Shown here: piece by piece, positions 21,211 through 32,999 of the stretch | Numbering within the stretch: the first letter of the stretch is position 1 | How the letters are laid out: the number at the start of each line of letters is the position of its first letter | Assembly: GCA_910589415.1 (NCBI GenBank) | Contig: OU342630.1 | Coordinates: 21,485,867-21,549,866, forward strand | DNA from: Malachius bipustulatus | Lineage: Eukaryota > Arthropoda > Insecta > Coleoptera > Melyridae | Direction: 5' to 3' | Length of the DNA stretch: 64,000 bases | Program-made: the position numbers and the translations under genes | Notes under the pieces: model-generated | What the model saw: the letters and a program-made list of their open reading frames with translations, nothing else | What the model was told of the DNA's origin: nothing | The model's database searches: none

Positions 21211-21504
21211 AGATTCGTAAGTCTCTTTACCGCTGTCGAGATCCCAATGGTGAAAATCGAATTGTTAACCAGCCGGCACATGTTATATTCTCTTTGCAAT
21301 TGGTCCGATTGATTGGTATTTTATGTGAATTTTATTAACTGAGTAGTCCTCATAAAAATTCAATATTCCCCCAGGGCAATGATAACGAATATTGGTTTTG
21401 ACTTAACATTTCAATTACATATTAAAAAGCCGAAGTATACTCAAAAGTCACAACAAACCGTAGGTAGGTAGGTCTTAATGAGTATAAAGCAAATCAATAA
21501 ATAG

Positions 21505-21565
21505 CCTGTCGTATTGGAGTCGGGTTTTAACCCATCGTCCTGACAGTTGTCAATTTCAATTACTG
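21505..21565 (-). ncRNA. Decayed hammerhead-type motif
   Basis: On the minus strand GACAACUGUC, then GAUGGGUUAAAACCC align with the hammerhead at 42256-42305, and the 3' flank (TTATACTCAT and GACCT) is also shared. But CUGAUGA has changed to GGACGA and GAAA is lost, so it cannot cleave. I read it as a dead member of the same repeat family. Confidence 0.5.
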
Positions 21566-22138
21566 CTTTCAATAAATTTAAATGACCGATTGAGGTAGCA
21601 AAATTTTTATTAGCAAAAGGAAAAGCCAAAGTTAGTACCTACTTTTTAATAAGTACCTATCGGTTTTATTATGTATATGATATTGTTAAGAAACTATCTA
21701 CATTTTACTCACCTAAACATTGATATCCTTGTTTTCCGAAACCCCTGCAAAAGAGAGAAATCTTAAATAATGCTTGGCTTTAGCAGCACTCTCTAATCAA
21801 TTCACTTTAGCTAAATTGTATTAGTATGGTATTTTTATTTTTAACTTTACGTAATGCCTTATTAATCAAACAGAATGTGGGTAGGTACCTACTAAGTATT
21901 CTTTGCTGCTAATTAAATTGATTAGACAGTTTCTGCTCCAATAAATTGCTTAATCTAAACTGAAATTGCATCATTTTCTACATTATCTTTAAGTATAAGG
22001 AAAAATGTTTTCTGGAACGATTCTAAGTGTTTTTAGCACTACCCTTAGAGCCAATGATAACTTATAAAGAACCTAAAATATACGAATAAGATAATGAAAT
22101 TATTGTATTAGTGTATTTTTTAATAAAAAAATACACTA

Positions 22139-22327
22139 TTGAGGACGACATCACTTTTCGAAAATCACCCAAACTCATCAAATTTTCACCGATCATGACC
22201 CCCAGATCACGAAAAAGTGGTTTTCCAAAATTCACCTGCCCACGATATATATATATATATATTTGAAAATTAGGTAAAGGCAAGCGGTGTGTCGTAAATA
22301 AATTTTATAAATTTTACTACATTCATA

Positions 22328-22359
<32 letters not shown>

Positions 22360-23960
22360 TTATATATTTCTCCAAAAACGCGAAATTTCGATTTTCAAAA
22401 CGCTCCTGTAGCTTTATCTTTAAAGATTAGTGAACGAAATTTTGGATCCTTTCAAAACGTTGGAATGATGTTAGATTTTCGTTGAAAAAATTTCCAAAAG
22501 TCGAGTCACTTCTACAGGGTGTCCCTTCAAAATTCCCGCAAGCCGGTTCTTGTGGTATCATTTCAGGTCGCAGTTTTCAATCTAGGAGGCTGAAATTTTT
22601 GTGGGAGTAAGATATCCACAAGGAGTGGTCTGGTATTGCACTTGAGCAAAATCGGCCAAGCCGTTTCAAAATGGCAGCCATTTGAATTTTTTGAAAATTT
22701 GCTATTTTTTGAGCCCCTGTATGAGCAAGATGGCAATAAAACTTTAAAATAAAATTAACAAGATTGGAAGAAAACTATTTGAAATTTGAATTAAAGCAAT
22801 AAAATTGGCATTATTTATATTAATAAGCCAGTGGCGTGGGTAGGAAAAGGGTAAAAATGTCTAAATTTCTATAACCGTTTATGAGTTCATTTTTAAAGAA
22901 ATTGAACTGAAATTTTCACAGTAGGTAAGTACACTAATATCCTTTAACCCTTAAAAGTTTCAAGAAGTAAATAAGAAAAATGACGGAGATATAAATATTT
23001 TTTTTCATATGATGTTTATTTCTTTAAAATTTTAAAACTGCTGCTGTAGCATCATATTTAAGGATTAGTGAACGAAATTTTTTACCCTTGTGAAACTTCG
23101 AAATGACATTTGATTTTCGTAAAAAAATTTTCCTAAAGCTGCGTTACTTCTACAGGGTGTCCCTCCAAATTAAAAACAAAAACCGTCTATGAGGCACGGT
23201 TTCTGATCGCAGTTTTCAATCTAGGGGGCTGAAATTTTTTTATGAGATAGCCGCAAGGAGCGTCTGGTTCTGTATTTGAGTAAAATCGAGCCGTTTCAAA
23301 ATGGCGGCCTTTTCAATTTTAGAAAAAATTGCCAAAATTTGAACCCCTATACCTACCTACCTATAAGCAAGTTAGAAAAACAAATTAACACGATTGGAAG
23401 AAAATTATTTTAAATTTGAGTTAATGCAGTAAAATTTGCATATTTTTCATTAATAAGCCAGTGGCGTGGGTAGGAAAAGGGTAAAAATGGCTAAATTTCT
23501 ATAACCGTTTATTAGCCTTTTTTGAAGGAGTTGAGCTGAAGTTTTTCCAGTAGACAGTTTTAATATGATGTTTATTCCTCTAAAATTTCAAATTTTCGGT
23601 TTTCAAAATTCCCCTTTCACTTTTTGCGAATTTATTAAAGGCAGTGTAAAGAATAGTATTTTTTCAGTAAAGTTAGCCAGTGGCGGACACAGGAAAAGGA
23701 AAAAAAAATTAAATTTGCCAATTTTTTTTTATTTTGTTAAATTTAAAAATCCATTCTAAGGGACGTTTTCAAACTAAATGAAATGAAATTTTCTCAGTAA
23801 ACCACTACGCTAATATGACCTGACTATGGAAAATTTCAGAAATCCCATTTAAAAAGCGGTGAAAATATTCATAATTGAATCGCATAAAAATACACTATTT
23901 CTGCGATTGATGCGCAAGAAGGTTTTTTGGTCTTACAGAAGTTCATAAAAATTTTTTACC
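22139..23960. repeat. Family C repeat with an internal 638-bp tandem duplication
   Basis: The left end (GACATCACTTTTCGAAAA at 22146, then ACCGATCATGACCCCCAGAT) and, inverted, the right end (AAAAAGCGGTGAAAATATTC at 23850 and GCGCAAGAAGG) both match 63734-63920. Between them a unit containing ATTAGTGAACGAAATTTT, ACTTCTACAGGGTGTCCCT and CAGTGGCGTGGGTAGGAAAA occurs at 22380-22960 and again at 23020-23560 (offset 638 bp, about 80% alike by eye), with a third partial copy to 23760. It has no coding frame. Confidence 0.65.
22241..22372. repeat. (TA)n microsatellites
   Basis: Runs of TA at 22245-22262 and 22328-22372, the second with interspersed TTTA. They lie in the loop region of the family C repeat. 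Confidence 0.9.
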
Positions 23961-24030
23961 ACTCTTGACTTTTTTTTTATCTCATTTTGTCATTCTATCT
24001 CATTCGTCTCAAAATTCAAGGATTGGTGGG

Positions 24031-24316
24031 GTTTCACATATATGTATTTAACACTAGTATATTGCTAGTGGGGGTCTAAGATTATCTTTCTATCTTTAGC
24101 TCGTCGAATCTTCGAGTTCTACGCGCATGTCCGAGAATTGAACACGCCTACAAGCCATCAGATTCGACCACCTGACTCGTGACGCTTGGGCTTAACGGGT
24201 GGAGGTACTCTAAAAAAGAGATAGAAATAGTTGTTTGCTGTCCCTCTATGTCCGTGGCACTTACACTACTTACGGGCTCTACCATATAAAAGTATTAAAT
24301 ATATGGAGTTTCAAAC
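24031..24316. repeat. Possible MITE with ~25-bp inverted ends
   Basis: GTTTCACATATATGTATTTAA at 24031 resembles the complement of 24290-24316 (TTAAATATATGGAGTTTC). The interior is less AT-rich (CGAATCTTCGAGTTCTACGC). Superfamily unknown. Confidence 0.4.
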
Positions 24317-24329
24317 GTTTTCACTGAGT

Positions 24330-25650
24330 CAAAGACTGTCAAAATTACTGTATAAATAAATATAAGATGAGGCGACAGAAGATTAGCGTTTGGTGTTTGG
24401 TGTAATGCAGTTGTCATCATTATTATTAATGTGAAACATTTTTTTCATATTATGGTCATATCACTCATATCTGTCTAATAACTTACAAATATAGACACAG
24501 TTCAAACAAATACGCTAAAGTAACAATGCCGGACACTTCTATACCTAAGTCATTATTGTGTCGATTAAGGACAACATCAGCATTGCTGTGAAACGTATGT
24601 GGGTGACACTATACGCTAAATAAGCAACTATGTAGGTATAATAGTGACGCTACCACGTAGGCAAACTTGACAATTCGATGGGTCAATTCAAATACCTTAA
24701 ACTATAATATGGTTGAAGGTATTTGGTCAAGTACAGCGGGCACGCTATTAATTTTAATGTTTTTATCATTGTTAATATTAGTTCTTTTAGGAATGAAAAA
24801 AGAAATTCGGGTGTTTCCGTTAAAATAACGAAGTAGGTGTCAACTTCCGGTATTTCCGGAAATGCGGCCATGAAAATATTTTCATTGAATTTCTCGTGAT
24901 CACTTTATGTCTGGAAATTTTTTATTTTGAGGTTATAGACCCATTAGTTTCCGAGATATAGCCGGTGGCCAGCCTTAAGCAGACACCTTGTATACAGTGT
25001 TTCCCAGGATAAGCGTATTTTAGCTATAAATAACGAAAATTTTTCCAGTTGAGATTTGACGATTTGGGGTCCTGGCCTGCTTGATTAGATAAGAAATTTT
25101 ACCATATTTTCATGTTTACTAAATCAAGCGTGCCTTGACAGGAGCATTCTTTTTGTTTTCTGTGTAAGAAAAGTAGGTACCTTTTCCGCACCAAATATCG
25201 AAAAATTTCAATATAAGAAGTTGCTCAGAATTCCATGCAAATGATACTGAATTTCATAACCATCAGCCTACTTTCTTGATTTTGTTTTAGAAAAACTATG
25301 CAGTACCTTATTAATTGTTTTGTACAGGGTTTTGAATACCTACACTTAATGCAAAAATTCTATCGGAAATAACAATTGAAGATCAAATTTGATTTACTTG
25401 GCTATTAATAATAAACATCTGAAACAAAAAATGCTTTGTGATAAAGTTTTAGGTTTAAGAATAGAAAAATTATTCATTGTAGCTACCTCCATTATCAAAA
25501 CATTTTTCAAAAGATGTGTGTCTCTAATTCCCACTTTATAAAAAAAAAACTGTCTAACGTAGTTTCGAAGTACCTAACTAAAAAATTATCTCATTTCAGA
25601 GATTATTAATTTCATTGAGCTATCTCAAAATTAAAGGGAAAACGGACCTA
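24330..25650. other. Spacer with scattered element debris
   Basis: No coding frame was supported. GGACACTTCTATACCTAA at 24533 is inverted at about 48641 (TTAGGTATAGGAGTGTCC), and CAAATACGCTAAAGTAAC at 24507 has its complement-like partner at 48672, so an inverted dispersed repeat is present. A CAGTGTTTCCCAGG element-like end is at 24995. Confidence 0.4.
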
Positions 25651-25658
25651 CGTTCATA

Positions 25659-26218
25659 CAGTGTCACACATAAAGTACCTACGCATCATTAGGAAATTTT
25701 TTTCCTTCTGGGTTTATGAAAATTTTTACTTCGATACTAGTTTATGCTTTAAAAATGATAGCAAATGACACACACATACACCACCAACCTGGCACGTGTC
25801 TTTTATAACTGTAAAATTTGAAAAAACTACAAAATATATCATTTGTTTGTACCATGTACCATGTACCAATTTTGAACTCTATATCAAAAAAAAAATAATA
25901 CTTTTGTGCAAGTTTCGAAATTTTTTGAAACCCAGAAGAGTTTTTGATAAAAAATTGCTAGAGGGTTCAAAATTGGTACATGGGTGAAAAATAAAAAATA
26001 AAACAACTTTTTCTGTGATATTTTCCAAAATTTTGAAAACTAAGGCCATATTTTGCAATTTTCGCCAAAAATGTCAAATTTGACAATTGTAAAAGACACG
26101 TGGTGTGCGTGTCATTTGTCATTATTTTTAAAGCACAAGCTATTAGCGAACTCATCATTTTTCCAACCAGCGAAGTAAAAATTTTTCCCATGTGATGCGT
26201 ACTTCATGTGTTACACTG
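25659..26218. mobile_element. Foldback element with CAGTGTCAC-type ends
   Basis: CAGTGTCACACATAAAGTAC at 25659 pairs with GTACTTCATGTGTTACACTG at 26199-26218; inner arms share GGCACGTGTCTTTTA with TAAAAGACACGTGG. The left flank is TA. The frames at 25796-25987 and 25967-26191 are palindrome by-products. Confidence 0.75.
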
Positions 26219-26232
26219 ATGTAAGTGATGTA

Positions 26233-27206
26233 CAGGGTGAACCATATATCCTTCTCTATATTGCTATCTACTAACCCTAACAGATACAGGGTCGGCTAAA
26301 CTCTACAAAAGATGCGCAATATTATGGCCATCTCAAATCAGTCAAGACATGCAAAATATCTGTGACCGTTCCTGAAATATCCTGAAAAAACTGAAAAATC
26401 GATATTTATAATTTTTGTCATATCTTTTTTATTATTGTAAATTAATAAATAATTTTTCGTGGGCTTACATAAGTCGGCAAGAGCTACCCATTTGACGTTT
26501 CAAAAATTTTCAAAGACGACTAGATCCCGGAGTTTTCATAGTCAACTTTCGTTTTTCTTATAGCTGCCATATTGTTTTTTATTTTGTTCGGTATAAAAAA
26601 ATAATAAAAACCAAAAATTGTTAAACTTTGAAAAATAAATTTAAAAAATCTTTATTCTTCTTTTTTCTTCACAAAAAATACAGCTTTTTAGACCGAAATT
26701 CATAGATAAATTGAAAAACCATAAGACAAGCACTATTGCGGCGTATTTTAACAATGTTGACGTATTTCGACGATTTTTTTAGGTTTTTCTTTGAAAAAAG
26801 TAGAATAAAAATTTACAAAAATTTTTTTGAAGTTTATTAATTTTTGGTTTCTGTAATTTTTTCATATCGAACGACATAAAAAAATAATATGGCGGCCATA
26901 AGAAAAACGAAAGTTGACTATGAAAACTCGAAGATCTAGTGGGCTTTGAAATTTTTTGAGACGTCAGATGAATATCTGCTTATATGTAAGCCTACAAAAA
27001 ATTATTTATTAATTTCCAATAATAAGCAAGATATGGCAAAAATAAGATTTCTCGATTTTTCAGGATATTTCAGGAGCAGTCACAGATATCTTGTATGTCT
27101 TGACGAATTCGAGATGGACATAAAACTGGGTATCTTTTCTCTAATTTAACCGACCCTGTATCTCTTAGCGTTCAGGAGATAGCAATATAGAGAAGGATAT
27201 ATATGT
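26233..27206. mobile_element. Foldback element, family D, nearly complete
   Basis: Left end CAGGGTGAACCATATATCC after TA; right end the complement GGATATATATG, slightly shortened. Arms share TTGCTATCTC..., ACAGATACAGGGTCGGCT, and GACTAGATCCCGGAGTTTTC with GAAAACTCGAAGATCTAGT. The AT-rich centre around 26640-26830 differs from other copies. It is inserted directly after the 25659-26218 foldback. Confidence 0.85.
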
Positions 27207-28261
27207 AAAAATATATTAATTTTTTATCTTAAAATCGTCCACTTATTACCAATCTTCAATATTGAGAATTGGTGATGAAACTCCCTGCGTGCATAAATTT
27301 AAACATGAACTAAACCTTAAATTTCAAAAACCGTTTAAAAACAAAAAAAATAAGTAGGTACGTTAATAATAAATCAATAAATTTTATACAAGTGTTTCAC
27401 ACAAACTCCACTTGAATTTGAGGAATTTAATAAGGAAATTATGGTTCATGAAAGGCCAGTTAATTTAATTAACTCGAGGTGTCTAACTCAATTAGAAGAA
27501 TTTATGAAACAAAACTTTGTATCAAAACGACGCAATACAAAAGTACAGCAATTTCTCTGTTAACCAGCTCGAAACATTTTTTTTTACATAGGATACGAAA
27601 TTTTCTTGATTTTCTTCGTAATAAGATTGCTGATTACTTCTAAAGAATGATTATGATTTAAATTATTGAAGAATCTGCAATTATTCAGCTTTAAAGGTCT
27701 TACTTCGTGCTGCGAAATCTTTGTTAATATTATGCCTTTTGTGAAAGTATTCAATTAACAAAAATGTAACCTACTCGTGGGAATATCTCAGGAAAGAGCG
27801 ATGTAACAAAATTAAAGCAAGAAGATTTTTACTGAAGTCGATAGGATATTTTCCGTACAAGGTTCCTGGAATTTATAACTTCTAGTCTCAGATCCACCTC
27901 CTTTGAAAATTTAAAAGTGCCCTATTTATTAAATCAAATTTTACTCGCAAATTAAATACCTACTCCGGAGAGAATTTATATTAAATTATTCCTTGTAGAT
28001 TTTTTATTTTCTAAGTACAACCCTACGCAAAATATTTTCTCTCTACAGATGCTATTTATTTATACGGATTTTATTCAGCTACATAATGATTTAATAGCGG
28101 AATTGAATTCTTCATTTCTTCTAACACAATCTGTTCCAAAAATGTAATAGGTAGGTACCTAATATCTTTTTGTAAAATCGATTTATAAAGTTTCCATTTT
28201 GTTTAGGTACCATTTTAGTTTCCAAATGACATTCTTTTAGATACATTTTTAGACTAAATTT
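27207..28261. other. Spacer without recognised genes
   Basis: AT-rich, with TAGGTAGGTACCTAA at 28148. AGTTAATTTAATTAACTCGAGGTGTCTAACTC near 27456 resembles GGTTAACTCAATTCGAGGTC at 15661. No frame or RNA gene was identified. Confidence 0.4.
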
Positions 28262-28855
28262 GCTGTTCGTCATCTGACTTTTTAAAAATAATTATCAGAG
28301 CCGACTAGATCCCAGAGTTTTCATCGTAAATTTTTGTTTTTCTTATGGCTGCTTTATAATTTTTTATGTCATTCTGGATTAAAAAAAACGTGGAAACCAA
28401 AAATTATTCATATTGGAGAATGTTCATTTTCAATTTTTTTTTTCGAATAAATTTTTTTTTTACCGTATTACGTCAATATGAAGTCAAATTACTCGCCTTA
28501 TGACTTTTTGATTTTCCGTAAAGTTATAAATTTTTGGTTTTCATGATTTTTTTTTACCGAACGACAAAAAAATATTATTGCAGCCATAAGAAAAACAAAA
28601 GTTCACTACGAAAACTCTGGGATCTGGTCAGCTTTGAAATTTTTTGAAATGTCAGATGAGTAACTCTTGACCTTATTTATTTATTTTTTTTGAACTTATG
28701 CAAGCCTACAAAGAAATATTTTTTAATACCCATATAATGAAAACTCGTGATGACCAAAAAATAGGGCAACTTTTCTCTAATTTAACCGATTTTGTATCTC
28801 TTAGCTTTTCCATAGAGATACCCATGGTGAGCTTTCAAATATAGCACACACTGTA
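28262..28855. mobile_element. Foldback element, family D, left end lost
   Basis: GACTAGATCCCAGAGTTTTC at 28303 pairs with GAAAACTCTGGGATCTGGTC at 28608. The right end has TTTAACCGATTTTGTATCTC and finishes CACACTG before TA at 28853. A (CTT/AT)-rich centre separates the arms. Confidence 0.7.
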
Positions 28856-28884
28856 TAGGGTTTTTTGTTGTCTCAAGCAAGTCG

Positions 28885-29575
28885 TTATTGATAATAATTA
28901 TTATGTGAAAAAGAGTCGCAGATCAAATGGATCCCTGAGTAACGCCGCGGCATTGATAGAAAAGGTCTCGAAAGAACTCCATCGACGGCCACCCGCAAGG
29001 AGCTATCTCCGAAATAACTCGCAAGCCTCAAGCAGAACTTCTCCGGCAAGACATAAGCTTGCAGTTTTGACAACAATCCGTCATGCCAGACATGGTCGAA
29101 AGCTCTAGAAATATAAAGCGAAACCCCTTGAGAATCCACATGATGCTCAACTACGCAATTTCACAGCTCGGTAACGTATAGGTGATGAGGTCACCAGTTG
29201 ACCTCTGTTTGTGGAATCCGTATTGGCGGTCGCTGATTATTACCTATTAGCTCCTTCCAAATACCTTAAAAGAGGTTGGTTAATAGCTTTCTCCATAATT
29301 TTGGATATTAAGGAAAGCAGTGCTACTGGTAGATAGCTATTTGGTAGGGTCTTGGTGCCTTTCTTGAAAATAGGCTGGACCCGTGCGCATTTCCAGCAGA
29401 AAGAGAATATTCCCTTTTTAGAAGACATAGAAGAGTCGAGAGAAAACAGGTGAAAGCTCAGTAGCATATTTTGAAATATGATAACAGGTACGCCATCGGG
29501 ACCAGAAGCTTTGTTTGGGTCCAAAGATAACATAATGCGCTTTATGACATGCTGCCGATTGGTATTGATATTCAT
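28885..29575 (-). pseudogene. Jockey-like non-LTR reverse transcriptase fragment
   Basis: Reading from 29575 down, the minus strand has IKRIMLSLDPNKASGPDGVP (the non-LTR RT entry motif), then CWKCARVQPIFKKGTKTLPN and SLISKIMEKAINQPLLRYL; after a frameshift 29139-28885 carries SRAFDHVWHDGLLSKLQAY, which is RT motif A, then PEKFCLRLASYFGDSSLRVA. The FADD box and everything after are absent, cut by the neighbouring foldback. A closely similar but independent copy stands at 43930-46285 on the plus strand. ORF2 of such elements encodes endonuclease plus RT for target-primed integration. Clade assignment (Jockey-like) is by resemblance. Confidence 0.8.
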
Positions 29576-29609
29576 ATTGATAGTGAGGGTGTCAGATGGG
29601 CTGCGACCT

Positions 29610-29911
29610 ATTAAGATCTATTGTGCCTCCTCTACTCTGCTTCTATGGTGTGTATTCTCTTTATTGCAGCAGCCTCTCCAATTCTGTTTCCCATAGGAAT
29701 TTCAGGATTTGAAGTGGGTCGAGGCTGGGTGGAGCCCCACCGTTGCGCTGGTGTTGTCCCAGAACATTTCTTCTCTCGCGTTCTAGTGTTCCGCAGTTCG
29801 TCAATAGGTGACGAGGTGTCTCGTTTTCTTCCCTGCAAAATCTGCAAACGCCATCTTTTTTATGTCAAGTTTTCTCCGGATGACACATTCAAGTCAAATG
29901 ATTCTGGGTAA
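29610..29911 (-). pseudogene. C-terminal end of a second non-LTR ORF2
   Basis: On the minus strand one frame reads CREENETPRHLLT-like text near 29850 and another continues GQHQRNGGAPPSLDPLQILK and FLWETELERLL before a stop. The C-x2-C-x(n)-H-x4-C box followed by a Pro-rich tail ending near a short helix is typical of the last ~80 residues of RNase-H-bearing non-LTR ORF2 proteins (compare 58140-58805 here). Because it precedes the RT fragment 29575-28885 on the same strand, it must be the 3' end of a different copy. Two frames are needed, so at least one frameshift has occurred. Confidence 0.5.
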
Positions 29912-30194
29912 AATCAACATAATTTACGTAGTTCAATGCAATAATGCAATGATAGGTATTGAAATGTGACAATTCCACTCATACGTTATTACACCTATTT
30001 GATTTCTCAAATATCGCTGTTTGCTATCGGATATTTTGTATCGAGGAAGGAAGAGAGAATGCAAGTGGATAAATTTATCGATACATGTTCATAGTTGTTA
30101 TGGCAATGACTCGATTCCTTGGCACTCAATTACTAAAAGTCACAATTAATTTTATTATTTGTAAATATTTTATACCTATGTAAGAATAGTTATT

Positions 30195-30322
30195 TACATT
30201 ACAAGCTACGAAAGTTCACTTTTAGGTGCGAGGTCTTTTGAATAGCCGAGGCGAAGCGTAGCGTAGCCGAGGCTATTTAAAAACTCCGAGCACCTGAAAG
30301 AGCTTTCGTAGCGTGTAATGTA
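30195..30322. repeat. Hairpin repeat, GC-richer than its surroundings
   Basis: TACATTACAAGCTACGAAAG (30195-30214) pairs with CTTTCGTAGCGTGTAATGTA (30303-30322); inside, AATAGCCGAGGCGAAGCG and GTAGCCGAGGCTATT form a second stem, with AGGTGC pairing with GCACCT. The 128-bp unit could form one long hairpin. Confidence 0.8.
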
Positions 30323-30327
30323 TTAAA

Positions 30328-30831
30328 CTTTTCATTCTCCCCTTGCCATATTGAACCACGGATTAAGAAGAAATGAGTAAAATAATACGATTCAGTGATA
30401 ACAATTGAATTATTATAAGGTGCCATGTTTTTAACATTACCATAGTAACGATAGTTTTAAATTATTAATTTATGACACTGTCAAGTTTAAAACTCTGTAC
30501 CGCTATAATTTAAGAATCTTTGATCGTAGTTTAGTTCAAAATGAATTTCATTCAAGAAGCTGCAAATTCCAGTAAATCTTTCTGGAACATACAATAATAA
30601 TTATTTAAGTTCCAGAAAGATTTACTGGAACTTTTTATTGCAGTTTTACATTCAATTTTCCATCTAAATAAACGTTAATCAAACTGACATTTCTACTTTT
30701 TTGTCCAGGCCACGAAAGTTTTTCATAGCTAGCAACCACCTAGCAACCTATCACCTAGGATGTTTTACTTTCGCTTTCGGTTGCCTTATCAAGACAGAAA
30801 GTTACACTTTCGTAAAGGGGAGAATGAAAAG
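30328..30831. repeat. Inverted repeat unit with an internal 23-bp hairpin
   Basis: CTTTTCATTCTCCCCTT at 30328 is repeated inverted at 30815-30831. Near the middle, GTTCCAGAAAGATTTACTGG (30609) pairs with the sequence at 30566-30588. It begins directly beside the 30195-30322 hairpin and ends beside the tRNA-like segment, so the three may belong to one composite element. Confidence 0.55.
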
Positions 30832-30840
30832 AAAGTTTCC

Positions 30841-30907
30841 TTGTCCTACCGGGCTTTGAACCCGGGTGCCTTAGAACGACAGTCAAGGAGCCTATCCACT
30901 TGGACAC
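30841..30907 (-). tRNA. tRNA-like sequence (SINE head or tRNA pseudogene)
   Basis: The minus strand contains a box A-like AAGTGGATAGGC and a good box B, GGGTTCAAAGCCCGG, with a five-pair T stem. The ends TGTCC/GGACA give a partial acceptor stem. The anticodon arm does not close well (CCTT/AAGG with an over-long loop), so it is unlikely to be a working tRNA. It resembles the 5' head of tRNA-derived SINEs; the isotype is not assigned. Confidence 0.5.
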
Positions 30908-31924
30908 AGACGTCTGCTATAAACAAATGCCAAAAGTGCTGATATAGCTACCTATCGTTTGCCATTTGATTTTTATCAGAAATATCAAGATAGGGGTCAG
31001 GTGAGGTTATCGCCAAATTGAGTACTCGGTAGAGCAGGCTTTAAGCGCTCTCCGATGCAAATGACGATGCGAATACGATGCGGTTTATGCGAGAAAATTT
31101 TTTCATTCCCAACTATTGTTGGTACAGCTTCAGATAAACTGCGTTTTAATTTTGTTAACCAGTAGTTTGTTGACTTTGTTGGAGCTTGAAAGAGCTTGAA
31201 ATTAAATGGCACCTACCTTATGATCGGCTACGGTGGCTCTCGGTCGAAATACAAACTTTCCCAAAATCAGTTGATCGACTGTTTGGGGCTTTATGCTTTA
31301 CGTCACGATTGGCGAGACTTAGTATCAATTCTCCAGCTATCTCACCTTTTTTTTCAGAAGAACGCTGCTTCCAAAAATATGATTTGAAATTTTCTATCTC
31401 CGACCCGGTGCATTTTGGCGTTTTTATCAACTGATAATGGTTGATAAATCGCTAGAATACGAAGCCAACTGCCTCGATTTAGTTCTTTAAAAATTATCCT
31501 GTGTATAAAATTAATTAATTAATTAAAAAAATCGTGATATATCAAATGAATTTATAAAATTAATAATAATTTGGAATTATTTCATATACCTACGTACGGA
31601 ATTATGTATTTTGCTATTTATGAAAAATGGTTATATTGACAAAATCAAAAGTTAAATGAAAACGAAAATTCACGACTTCATTAAAGTACCTTTTTATGGT
31701 AGGTATAGAATTGTCTCAAAAAATACCAACTCGACCTTAACAATTCATCAGGATATTTTTCTATGCAGTTGTTTTCCCATACTTACTTACATGTGGGCAA
31801 TTTAACTTGTAACGTACATTTTGTACGTACCGGCTAAATGCCAGCGACACGGAGACAACTGCGGTACGCGCGCAATAAGTGAGTGATGGTGGCTTTTAGT
31901 GCGATGCAAACACGGCCGACTGGA

Positions 31925-31985
31925 GGCCTCGAGTTTCGTCGACTTCGACTGTCGAGTTTCGTCGACCTCGACTGTCGAGTTTCAA
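31925..31985. repeat. 23-bp tandem repeat, about 2.5 copies
   Basis: CGAGTTTCGTCGACTTCGAC followed by TGT repeats at 31929 and 31952 and again partly at 31975. Each unit holds a GTCGAC dyad. Confidence 0.85.
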
Positions 31986-32391
31986 TCCGCTGCGCCGATA
32001 CCTGAGATTTTAACGCTTTCTTTTCGCTTCTGGAATTCGCTAAAGAAGGTTCACGCCAAACACCTCTCGCAAATAATTCATATAATGGCGTCTTGAACTT
32101 ACCGTTCAAATATTGGGAACATCACCCACGTTTTTGGCTTGGCGAGTGTCGTAAAATGGTTTCATTAATTGTGCTGGAATTATACAGATCAAATCTTCTT
32201 AATACAGTATGCTATTTTTAATTACAGCTTTTAAATCTGATCGCGTTTCGCTTCGCATGTAAAATTTTGTCAATCACATTTTGACCTCACTTTATCTTGA
32301 GGACGGGACATAATTTATGTACCCGTGGCAAGCAGACTCAATCGGACCCTTCATTAATCCAAGATGTATCTGATACCTAATGAAATTGCAG

Positions 32392-32465
32392 CTTTTTCGT
32401 ACCGACGCCACTTTTTCGTACCGACGCCACTTTTTCGTACCGACGCCACTTTTCATACCGACGCA
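32392..32465. repeat. 19-bp tandem repeat, about 3.5 copies
   Basis: The unit CTTTTTCGTACCGACGCCA repeats from 32393 to about 32450 and decays to TTTCATACCGACGCAAG. Further weak copies (TTTCTCGTACCGAAGCAAG) occur near 32488. Confidence 0.85.
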
Positions 32466-32559
32466 AGTTTTCCTGCAAAGTCCACTTTCTCGTACCGAAG
32501 CAAGTTCTCCTGGAGCCAGTCTGGAAGGTCAAGTCTCTAACCAGTTAACGTTTTCCTTG

Positions 32560-32905
32560 CACCGAAGGCACCGGATCCATTGACCCATAACTGGATTACT
32601 GCCGGAGCGGCCTAATTTAACCCGGTAGCAGCTCACCTGCTGGCCGCCGAACCTGTGCCATCCGTACTCCCGGCCGAAAACCGTCATCCTCGTATCTGGA
32701 GGCCATACGAAGCTAAGTGCCTTTGTGGATCAATTATTGACCGATCAGTTCATTCGGCTAAACTGCGCGCTCTTGTTTTTCATTTATTTGTTAACCGTGC
32801 TCAAGAGTCTGTGATAATTAACATCTGTGATTGTTTTAAAATATTCATAACTGTGATTTATTTTTAAATAAAGAGTACCTGTTGTTCTGCTGACCCGCTT
32901 GTTAT
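32560..32905 (+). other. Possible LTR-like segment (weak)
   Basis: A moderately GC-rich block ending with AATAAA at 32867-32872 and TACCTGTTGTTCTGCTGACC could be the R/U5 part of an LTR. No matching second copy or TG...CA end pair was found in the window, so this is only a suggestion. Confidence 0.2.
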
Positions 32906-32999
32906 TGTTGACCCTCTTAGATTTGCAACTCAATCCACGAATCTTATTATCTTTTACCGTCTCATGCTCTCAACGACTATTGTTTCCCTCTAAGGGTAA

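Noticed and set aside
29185..29215. GGTGATGAGGTCACC...GACC, hammerhead-like
   Set aside because: CUGAUGA is GUGAUGA and no GAAA follows stem II; the segment reads as decayed RT on the minus strand.
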